Assembly: GCA_027488255.1 (NCBI GenBank)
Contig: JAIYBZ010000029.1
Coordinates: 62,001-126,000 of the forward strand
Length of the DNA stretch: 64,000 nucleotides
Reading direction: 5' to 3'
Source of the DNA: Comamonadaceae bacterium
GTDB lineage: Bacteria; Pseudomonadota; Gammaproteobacteria; Burkholderiales; Burkholderiaceae_C
Shown piece after piece: positions 57,834 through 64,000 of the stretch. Every line of letters begins with the position of its first letter. Position 1 is the stretch's first letter. Under the pieces are notes generated by a model that worked only from the letters and a program-made list of their open reading frames with translations, did not search any database and was not told the DNA's origin. Both the position numbers and the translations under genes were made by a program.

Positions 57834-57907
57834 GCGGGTGTCGTTCAATGGTAGGACTCTTGCTTCCCAAGCAAATAACGTGGGTTCGATTCCCATCACC
57901 CGCTCCA
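57834..57907 (+). tRNA. tRNA-Gly (CCC), CCA encoded
   Basis: The acceptor arms GCGGGTG and CACCCGC pair fully, followed by T and CCA (57905-57907). The anticodon loop TTCCCAA gives anticodon CCC. The T arm is GTGGGTTCGATTCCCATC. The anticodon stem CTTGC/GCAAA has a C-A mismatch at its outer pair, which is unusual but limited to one position. Confidence 0.95.
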
Positions 57908-57917
57908 CATGCGCCCA

Positions 57918-57936
57918 CAGCCCCGCTCAGGGGCTG
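57918..57936. terminator. Terminator after tRNA-Gly
   Basis: CAGCCCC (57918-57924) pairs with GGGGCTG (57930-57936) around a 5-base loop, followed by ACTTGTTTCTC. It lies between the tRNA gene and the 3' end of glpK. Confidence 0.65.
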
Positions 57937-57945
57937 ACTTGTTTC

Positions 57946-59466
57946 TCAACGGCTGCGCTCTACCGCCGCATGCCATGCCGCCAATTGCGCTTCGGCTTGG
58001 TCGCGGCTGCACTGGGGCTCAAACACCCGATCAACCGCCAATCGCTCTTTGAGTTGTGTGGACGCGCTGAACACGCCCACCTGCAAGCCCGCCAACAAAG
58101 CGGCACCCAAGGCCGTGGTTTCGGTGGTTTTGGGGCGCACCACCGGCAGCCCCATCAAATCGGCTTGCATTTGCATGAGGAGGTTGTTGGCGCAGGCCCC
58201 ACCATCCACCCTGAGCGCACTCACTTTCAAGCCCTCGTGCTGCGCGGCATCGCGTTGCATGGCTTGCAACAACACGGTGCTTTGCAAGGCGATGCTCTCC
58301 AGCGCCGCACGCGCAATGTGGGCCACGGTGCTGCCCCGCGTCAGCCCCTGGATGCTGCCCCGCACATGCGGTAACCAATAGGGCGCGCCCAAACCGGCAA
58401 AGGCCGGCACCAGCACCACGCCATCGCTGTGAGGTACGCTGGCCGCCAGGGCTTCGACTTCGTGGCTGTGGGCAATGGCCTTGAGCCCATCGCGCAACCA
58501 TTGCACCACCGCGCCCCCGATGAACACACTGCCCTCCAGCGCATACACCGGCGCGGCTTGGGGGTAGGGTTGTGCGGCACAAGTGGTGATCAAACCATTG
58601 GCACTGGTCGGGGCCATGTGGCCGGTGTGCATGAGCATGAAGCATCCGGTGCCGTAGGTGTTTTTGACATCACCGGGCTGCAAACACGCTTGCCCCAACA
58701 AGGCCGACTGTTGGTCGCCGGCCACCCCGCCAATCTGCAGCGCCGCCTCACCTCGGCCCAACAAACCGGGCGTGACTTGACCAAAATCGGCCACCGAGGG
58801 CAACACCTCAGGCAAAACGCTGCGCGGTATGTCCAAGAGGCTGAGCAACGCATCGTCCCATTGCCCGGTGTGAATGTTCAGCATCAAGGTGCGGCTGGCG
58901 TTGCTGACATCGGTCACGTGCCGTTGCCCGCCTGTGAGTTGCCAAATCAGCCACGTGTCGATGGTGCCAAAGGCCAACTCACCCGCTTCGGCCAAGGCCC
59001 TTGCGCCGGGCACGTTGTCAAGCAACCAGCGCAGCTTGGTGCCCGAAAAATAGGGGTCCAAACGCAAACCGGTTTTGGCCTGCACCCCCTCTTCCGCGCC
59101 TTGCTCTTTGAGTTGCACACAAAGAGGCTCGGTGCGGCGGTCTTGCCAGACGATGGCGTTGTGCAGCGGCTGGCCTGTCCGGCGGTGCCACAAGACGGTG
59201 GTTTCACGTTGGTTGGTGATGCCCACGGCGCGGATGTCGCTGGGACTCAGGCCGCCCTCGGTGAGTGCACGCCGTGCAGTGTCTAACTGGCTCTGCCAGA
59301 TGGCCATGGGATCGTGTTCGACCCAACCCGGCTGGGGATAGATCTGCGGAAACTCTTGCTGCGCCATGCTGTGCACCGAGCCGTCTTCGCGAAAGACGAT
59401 GGCCCTTGAACTGGTGGTGCCTTGGTCCAATGCCAAAAGATAAGCGCGTGAATCGGCTGGGCTCAT
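57946..59466 (-). CDS. glpK: Glycerol kinase
   Basis: GlpK phosphorylates glycerol to sn-glycerol 3-phosphate. The 506-residue FGGY-family kinase has [16 protein letters not shown] (near residue 10), [26 protein letters not shown] (near 165), TYGTGCFML and [11 protein letters not shown] near the end. The start is ATG 59466; the longer frame runs back into the glpR end and was not used. It follows glpR by 52 bases on the same strand. No glycerol facilitator gene (glpF) is in the window. Confidence 0.96.
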   Translation of the reverse strand: MSPADSRAYLLALDQGTTSSRAIVFREDGSVHSMAQQEFPQIYPQPGWVEHDPMAIWQSQLDTARRALTEGGLSPSDIRAVGITNQRETTVLWHRRTGQPLHNAIVWQDRRTEPLCVQLKEQGAEEGVQAKTGLRLDPYFSGTKLRWLLDNVPGARALAEAGELAFGTIDTWLIWQLTGGQRHVTDVSNASRTLMLNIHTGQWDDALLSLLDIPRSVLPEVLPSVADFGQVTPGLLGRGEAALQIGGVAGDQQSALLGQACLQPGDVKNTYGTGCFMLMHTGHMAPTSANGLITTCAAQPYPQAAPVYALEGSVFIGGAVVQWLRDGLKAIAHSHEVEALAASVPHSDGVVLVPAFAGLGAPYWLPHVRGSIQGLTRGSTVAHIARAALESIALQSTVLLQAMQRDAAQHEGLKVSALRVDGGACANNLLMQMQADLMGLPVVRPKTTETTALGAALLAGLQVGVFSASTQLKERLAVDRVFEPQCSRDQAEAQLAAWHAAVERSR

Positions 59467-59518
59467 GTCAACACTTCTTTCAATCAAATTGCGGTCGAAA
59501 TTAAAGGCAGGATGGCGA

Positions 59519-60295
59519 TCAAGCCGAAGATGCCACCACGCTGTGCACATCCCAGTCTCTGAGCAAACGCTCAAAGGCCGCATCGGGTGGGGTGTCGGTG
59601 AACACGGTGTGCACCGCTTTGATGGGCGCCATCTCAATCATGGCGGGACGGCCCCATTTGCTGGCATCGGCGACCAACCAAACTTGCCGCGACTGCTCGA
59701 CGATGGCCCGTGCCACCATCACCTCGCGCATGTCAAAGTCGCGCAGCGCGCCGTCGCTGTCGATGCCACTGATGCCGATCAAGCCAATGTCCACTTTGAA
59801 CTGCCGAATGAAGGACAGCGCCGACTCGCCCACCACGCCCAAGTCTTCGTGGCGCACCGTTCCGCCGGCCACGACCACCTCACACTGGGGGTTGGCGCTC
59901 AAGATGCGGGCCACGTGCAAATTGTTGGTGATCACACGAAGGTCTTGGTGGTGCAAAAGCTCGTGCGCCACCGCTTCGACAGTGGTGCCAATGTTCATAA
60001 ACAGGCTGGTGCCCGGCGCAATGGCCGCAGCCACGGTGCGGGCGATGCGTTGCTTGGCTTCGGCATGGGTGCGCTGCCGCTCGGCGTAAGCCGTGTTGCG
60101 GCTGCTGCTGTCGATGACCCGCACACCGCCATGAAAACGCTCAATGACCCCGGCCTCGCTCAGGCGGGAAATATCCCGGCGTATGGTCTGCAAGGTGGTC
60201 TGAAACTGTTCGGCCAGCGCCTCTGTTTTTAAGCTGCCCTGCTCGCGCACGGTCTTCAGCATCGCCAGTTGTCGGGGATTCAATGCCATGGTCAT
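59519..60295 (-). CDS. glpR: DeoR-family repressor, GlpR-like
   Basis: The 258-residue protein has an N-terminal DeoR winged helix ([20 protein letters not shown], near residues 26-45) and a sugar-phosphate-binding C-terminal domain with [15 protein letters not shown] and the [14 protein letters not shown] loop. GlpR represses glycerol genes until glycerol 3-phosphate binds. The position between glpK and glpD and the operator-like repeats upstream support the call. Two ATGs, at 60295 and 60289, are possible; AAGG precedes the first. Confidence 0.93.
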   Translation of the reverse strand: MTMALNPRQLAMLKTVREQGSLKTEALAEQFQTTLQTIRRDISRLSEAGVIERFHGGVRVIDSSSRNTAYAERQRTHAEAKQRIARTVAAAIAPGTSLFMNIGTTVEAVAHELLHHQDLRVITNNLHVARILSANPQCEVVVAGGTVRHEDLGVVGESALSFIRQFKVDIGLIGISGIDSDGALRDFDMREVMVARAIVEQSRQVWLVADASKWGRPAMIEMAPIKAVHTVFTDTPPDAAFERLLRDWDVHSVVASSA

Positions 60296-60380
60296 GGTGC
60301 CTTTGTACAGGGTCTACCCCGCCCTATCATTAGGGATTGCGAGCATACGCGATTGTGTTCTTTACAAGGTATAAATACAT

Positions 60381-60411
60381 AAACGAACAATAACGAACAT
60401 TATTCGAAATT
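60381..60411. promoter_or_regulatory. GlpR operator repeats, glpR/glpD divergent region
   Basis: The gap of 130 bases holds AACGAACA at 60382-60389, AACGAACATT at 60392-60401, and ATTCGAAAT at 60402-60410. The last two form an imperfect palindrome, CGAACATTATTCG. These match the GlpR half-site WATKYTCGWW and its complement. The repeats lie 15-45 bases before the glpD ATG, where a repressor would block both divergent promoters. Confidence 0.75.
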
Positions 60412-60425
60412 ATATTTTCACTTAA

Positions 60426-62045
60426 ATGACGCGAAAAAGTCTTCTTTTGTGGGCCAGCAGCCTGCCACAACCCATCGCCGATGTGCTGGTGATCGGGGGT
60501 GGCGCGACGGGTTTGGGCGTCGCAGTGCAAGCCGCATTAGAAGGTCGTCAGGTGGTCTTGTTGGAGGGCCGAGACTTTGCCTCTGGCACTTCCTCACGCT
60601 CAACCAAACTCTTGCACGGCGGCGTTCGCTATTTGGCGCAAGGGCGTCTGGCTTTGGTCCGCGAGGCCTTGCGCGAGCGTGGCACCTTGCTGCGTTTGGC
60701 GCCGCACTTGGCGCAACCCCTGCCCTTTGTCGTGGCGCAAAAACACTGGGGGTCTTGGTTGATCACCAGCATTGGACTGAAGCTGTATGGCGCCCTGGCT
60801 GGGCGCTTGGGCTTGGGCAGCACCGACCTTTTGGGCGCCCAGACCCTGCGCGCCCTGATGCCCAAGCTGCCCGATGCCGTTGCCGGTGTGCGCTATTGGG
60901 ATGGCCAATTTGAAGATGCGCGATTGGCATTGGCGCTGGCCAGAACCGCTGAAACAGCCGGCGCTGCCGTGCGCAACCACAGCCGTGTGACCGGCCTCGA
61001 AAAACATGGCGACATTTGGCATGTCAGCGTGCAAGACGCCTTGAGTGGCGAGCGCGTGACACTGCTCAGCCGCTGCGTCGTCAACGCCGCCGGGGTGTGG
61101 ATTGACACCTTGCGACAACAAGCGTTGGCCACTTCAGACCGAAGTGCTGCGCCAGGGGCAAATCCAAGTGCGGGCCCCGCACAGCGTCACATCCCCCCCT
61201 TGGTTCGACCCAGCCAAGGTGTGCATTGGGTGGTGGACCGTGAAACCTTTCCACTGAAAGAAGCGGTGCTGGTGCCCAAAACCAGCGATGGACGCGTCTT
61301 GTTTGCGCTGCCTTGGTTGGGCGCCACCTTGATTGGCACCACCGACACGCCCCGCAACGATGCCCCCATCGAGCCCCAAGCCACTGCCGAGGAATTGCAC
61401 TTTTTGTTTGAGCAAACACGCATCAGTCTGGGCGTGACCTTGCGCCCAGAAGATGTGCGCAGCGTGTGGGTGGGCTTGCGCCCCTTGGTGAACTCACACC
61501 CCGAACACACCAGTGCCGAAGTGTCGCGTGAGCATGTGATCCAGCGCGATGCGCCGGGCTTTGTCACCATCACCGGGGGCAAATGGACCACCTACCGCGC
61601 CATGGCCGAAGACTTGATGCAGACCTTGGTCAGCGCCGGGGATTTGCCCAACGCCCCCAACACCGTGCGCACCGATCAACACCGACTGCACGGCTACACC
61701 CCCAACGCCCCCATCACCGGGCTACAACAAGCGCCCGGCCTGCACCTCTTGGGCAGCGATGCGGCGGAAGTCGCACGGCTTCCCGGCCATGATTGCCCCC
61801 TCGGACTGGGCTTGACCGAGTCGCTGGTGCGATACAGCGCACGACACGAATGGGCCATCACAGTGGAAGATATGCTGGCGCGTCGTTGGCGTGTGCTGTT
61901 TTTAGATGCGCGGTTGGCACAAAAAATGGCCCCGCGCGTGGCCGATATCCTGCGTGAAGAAACCGGTATCGACCCCCAGCTCAACGCTTTCCTTTCGCTC
62001 AGCGAACAATACATTCTGAAAAGTACGGAGACACCTTGTGACTAA
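60426..62045 (+). CDS. glpD: Aerobic glycerol-3-phosphate dehydrogenase
   Basis: GlpD oxidises glycerol 3-phosphate to dihydroxyacetone phosphate at the inner membrane and feeds electrons to quinone. The 539-residue protein has the FAD motif DVLVIGGGATGLGVAVQAAL (about residues 19-38) and GTSSRSTKLLHGGVRYL. Near 375 it has TITGGKWTTYRAMAEDL, and a C-terminal helical domain follows. Compared with E. coli (501) it has extra residues near 245-260 (an A/P/S-rich loop). No clear ribosome site precedes ATG 60426. It overlaps the next gene by 8 bases. Confidence 0.95.
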   Translation: MTRKSLLLWASSLPQPIADVLVIGGGATGLGVAVQAALEGRQVVLLEGRDFASGTSSRSTKLLHGGVRYLAQGRLALVREALRERGTLLRLAPHLAQPLPFVVAQKHWGSWLITSIGLKLYGALAGRLGLGSTDLLGAQTLRALMPKLPDAVAGVRYWDGQFEDARLALALARTAETAGAAVRNHSRVTGLEKHGDIWHVSVQDALSGERVTLLSRCVVNAAGVWIDTLRQQALATSDRSAAPGANPSAGPAQRHIPPLVRPSQGVHWVVDRETFPLKEAVLVPKTSDGRVLFALPWLGATLIGTTDTPRNDAPIEPQATAEELHFLFEQTRISLGVTLRPEDVRSVWVGLRPLVNSHPEHTSAEVSREHVIQRDAPGFVTITGGKWTTYRAMAEDLMQTLVSAGDLPNAPNTVRTDQHRLHGYTPNAPITGLQQAPGLHLLGSDAAEVARLPGHDCPLGLGLTESLVRYSARHEWAITVEDMLARRWRVLFLDARLAQKMAPRVADILREETGIDPQLNAFLSLSEQYILKSTETPCD

Positions 62046-63177
62046 ATCGAACGCTGTTCGTTACGGCATCATTGGCTGCGGCATGATGGGACAAGAACAC
62101 TTGCGCAACATCGCCTTGTTGCCCGGTGCCAGCGTGACTTGCATTTTTGAACCCGACGACGGCATGGCCGCCAGCAGCTTGGCCTTGGCACCCGGTGCCC
62201 GGCGGGTCGGCAGCTTGGCCGCGGTGGTGACCGCCGCCGATGTGGATTGCCTCTTGATCGCCAGCCCCAATTTCCGACACGCCGACCAGCTGCGTGAAAT
62301 TGCCGCCCTGCGTCCGCTGCCGGTTTTGCTCGAAAAACCCGCCTGCACCCACTTGCAAGATGTGCGAGAACTCGCCGCCTTGGGCCAAGCCTACCCTGCA
62401 CCCATTTGGGTCGCCATGGAGTACCGCTACATGCCGCCCGTGGCCCGCTTGAGCGAAGAGGTGCACCACGCGCAACACATCGGCCCGATGAAAATGTTGT
62501 CCATTCGAGAACACCGCTTTCCGTTTTTGGTCAAGGTCGGCGATTGGAACCGTTTCAACCGCTACACCGGGGGCACCTTGGTCGAAAAATGCTGCCACTT
62601 TTTTGACCTGATGCGCCACATGACCCGCAGTGAACCGGTCCGGGTGTTTGCCTCGGCCTCGGCCGACCACAACCACTTGGACGAGCGCTATCCCGATGGC
62701 ACCCCCGATATTTTGGACAACGCCTATGTGATCGTCGACTTTGCCAGCGGACAACGGGCCATGCTGGAGTTGTGCATGTTTGCCGAAGGCGCTCGCTACC
62801 AAGAAGAAATTTCGGTGGTGGGCCCACGCGGCAAAGCCGAATGCTTCGTGCCCGGCCCCGGTCGTTTCTGGCCTGCCCACTTGGGTGCAGCGCCGGTGCC
62901 CAAAGTGGTCATCAGCCCGCGCGAGCCGAAGGGGCCCTGGGAGTTGGATGTGCCGGTGGAACCGGTGGCGTTGGCCGCTGGCGACCACAACGGCTCCACG
63001 CTGTACCAGCACCAACGCTTCAACGCGGTGGTGCGCGGAGAAGGCCAAGTTGAAGTCAGTCTGAACGACGGCTTGGCGGCGGTGATGATGGGCTTGGCAG
63101 CCCAAGAATCGGCGCGCACCGGGCAAGCCATCAGTTTGCGGGAAGGCGACTACGCGCTCACCCCTCTCCGCGCCTGA
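62038..63177 (+). CDS. Gfo/Idh/MocA family oxidoreductase
   Basis: The 379-residue protein has the NAD-binding GCGMMG (residues 13-18), the EKP motif at 99-101, WVAMEYRYMPP near 135, and the substrate residues in CCHFFDLMRHM near 195. Members oxidise sugars, cyclitols or sugar acids, or demethylate and deglycosylate. The substrate is unknown. GTG 62038 has GGAG 8 bases upstream and overlaps the glpD stop, so the gene is in the glpD operon and under GlpR-type control. Confidence 0.87.
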   Translation: MTKSNAVRYGIIGCGMMGQEHLRNIALLPGASVTCIFEPDDGMAASSLALAPGARRVGSLAAVVTAADVDCLLIASPNFRHADQLREIAALRPLPVLLEKPACTHLQDVRELAALGQAYPAPIWVAMEYRYMPPVARLSEEVHHAQHIGPMKMLSIREHRFPFLVKVGDWNRFNRYTGGTLVEKCCHFFDLMRHMTRSEPVRVFASASADHNHLDERYPDGTPDILDNAYVIVDFASGQRAMLELCMFAEGARYQEEISVVGPRGKAECFVPGPGRFWPAHLGAAPVPKVVISPREPKGPWELDVPVEPVALAAGDHNGSTLYQHQRFNAVVRGEGQVEVSLNDGLAAVMMGLAAQESARTGQAISLREGDYALTPLRA

Positions 63178-63188
63178 CCCCCATGACC

Positions 63189-64000
63189 TTACAGCACTTG
63201 TCTCAAAAACTCTGCGGCGCGTTGCCAGTCCAACGCCGTCATGGCATGCCCGCCGCTGCGGCTTTGCCATCGCAAACGCTCGGGCATGGCTTGCCAAGCG
63301 GGTTGCAAGTGCTCAAACATGGCCCGCGTGCCTTGGGGATTGGCCCACAGGTCGTCCTCGGCCTGCAAAAGACACAAGCCGCGCAGAGCCAAAGCACGCA
63401 AGCTTTCAGCAGGCCAATCGGTTTGCGCCAAGTGGGCTTGGTGTCGGGCCTCTTGCGCTTGGGGCGACAACCAATGCGGAAAGCGCAAGGCCAATTCGGC
63501 CAAACTTTCGGCGCCAGGTGGCGCGGGATGCAAACGACTCACACCGCCCGTTCCCGAATTGTGCGACACCAAGGCTTGAATTCGGGCGTCGCCAACAGCT
63601 GCGGCCATGGCCGCTTTGCCACCACGGGAGTGGCCGATCACCGCGATCTTGGGCGACGGCAACACCTTCTCCAAAGCCGAGACGCTGTAGCGAATGCCCC
63701 AAGCCCAAACGGCGATTGCCGACCACGGCACTTCGGGCCAATGGCGATGCACCGGACCGCCACGCAAGGCATCAGGCCCGTCCCAGGCCAAGCCCACGCG
63801 ATCAAACCAACTGAGCGCCACACCATTCCCCAACACACTGTCTATGGCGGCATCGTTGATAACTTGGGGCCAACAACCATCTGGGCTCAACAGGGTGATA
63901 CCTGTCGATGGCTGCAGGGGCTCGGCTCGGTACAACAACCAAGAAACCCAGGCGGGATGCCCCACGCTCACCTGCCAGACCTGCACACGGTGGTTGGCAC
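63189..64000 (-). CDS. CE15-like alpha/beta hydrolase, 5' end cut by the window
   Basis: The visible 270 residues are the C-terminal part of a serine hydrolase; the frame stays open past 63986 to the window edge. The nucleophile is in VIGHSRGGKAAMAAA, followed by VSHNSGTGGVSR, an aspartate in AEDDLWANPQGT, and the catalytic histidine in SGGHAMTALDW. These match acetyl-xylan/glucuronoyl-esterase (CE15-like) proteins, which cleave ester links in plant material. The gene converges on the oxidoreductase gene with an 11-base gap. The N-terminus cannot be judged. Confidence 0.8.
   Translation of the reverse strand, partial: ANHRVQVWQVSVGHPAWVSWLLYRAEPLQPSTGITLLSPDGCWPQVINDAAIDSVLGNGVALSWFDRVGLAWDGPDALRGGPVHRHWPEVPWSAIAVWAWGIRYSVSALEKVLPSPKIAVIGHSRGGKAAMAAAVGDARIQALVSHNSGTGGVSRLHPAPPGAESLAELALRFPHWLSPQAQEARHQAHLAQTDWPAESLRALALRGLCLLQAEDDLWANPQGTRAMFEHLQPAWQAMPERLRWQSRSGGHAMTALDWQRAAEFLRQVL

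Noticed and set aside
61999-63297. Minus-strand frame of 432 codons opposite the oxidoreductase
   Set aside because: Antisense of a clear Gfo/Idh/MocA gene and overlaps the end of the hydrolase gene.

Overview
The window looks like a chromosomal segment of a betaproteobacterium, most likely Burkholderiales and probably Comamonadaceae. This rests on the gene order rpsB-tsf-pyrH-frr-cdsA-dxr-bamA-skp-lpxD-fabZ-lpxA, the ribE-ribB-ribH-nusB and ybgC-tolQRA runs, a PhaR regulator of polyhydroxyalkanoate storage, and protein sequences of that type. The placement was made by eye and not by a database search. Most of the window is tightly packed housekeeping sequence; no insertion sequence, prophage, CRISPR array or rRNA operon was seen.

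Layout. (1) 1-6180: the end of a plus-strand gene (YhbY-like), then greA, carB, carA and a SpoU-type RNA methyltransferase on the minus strand; carA has its own promoter and a leader that can fold. (2) 6177-20615: a long minus-strand envelope and translation cluster, in transcription order rpsB, tsf, pyrH, frr, terminator, cdsA, dxr, bamA, skp, lpxD, fabZ, lpxA, gnnA, gnnB, lpxB, rnhB. Two genes usual in this cluster, uppS (after frr) and rseP (before bamA), are absent. A GnnA/GnnB pair between lpxA and lpxB predicts lipid A built on 2,3-diamino-2,3-dideoxyglucose. (3) 20826-28368: an amidase, a fused NnrE/NnrD metabolite-repair enzyme, RNase R, tRNA-Leu(CAG), rimO and phaR. (4) 28555-35077: ribE, ribBX, ribH, nusB, an aminotransferase, ybgC, tolQ, tolR, tolA, mostly joined by ATGA overlaps. 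(5) 35078-43123: an accessory island of seven poorly known genes where tolB-pal would be expected. (6) 43124-57907: dnaE, a DUF599 protein, a WrbA-like/pirin/LysR group, an FAD amine-oxidase-like protein, gluQ, trmB, an RluA-family enzyme, alaS, a GabD-like dehydrogenase and tRNA-Gly(CCC). (7) 57946-64000: glpR-glpK divergent from glpD plus a Gfo/Idh/MocA oxidoreductase, with GlpR-type operators between them, then a partial CE15-like hydrolase.

The strongest candidate for an undescribed system is the island. Five minus-strand genes (G, F, E, D, C, read from 42789 down to 36976) start from a very AT-rich promoter and encode a coiled-coil protein with a membrane hairpin, a second coiled-coil protein, a bactofilin-like beta-helix protein, a four-helix membrane protein and an SPFH-like protein with a GYF_2-like tail. 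Two plus-strand genes (A, B) converge on them and encode a secreted PKD-like protein and a zinc-ribbon protein with one membrane segment. The parts list resembles the YdjG/YdjH/YdjI partners of PspA in Bacillus, but no PspA is present and a cytoskeleton-like protein is added. A membrane-stress or membrane-organising role is an inference.
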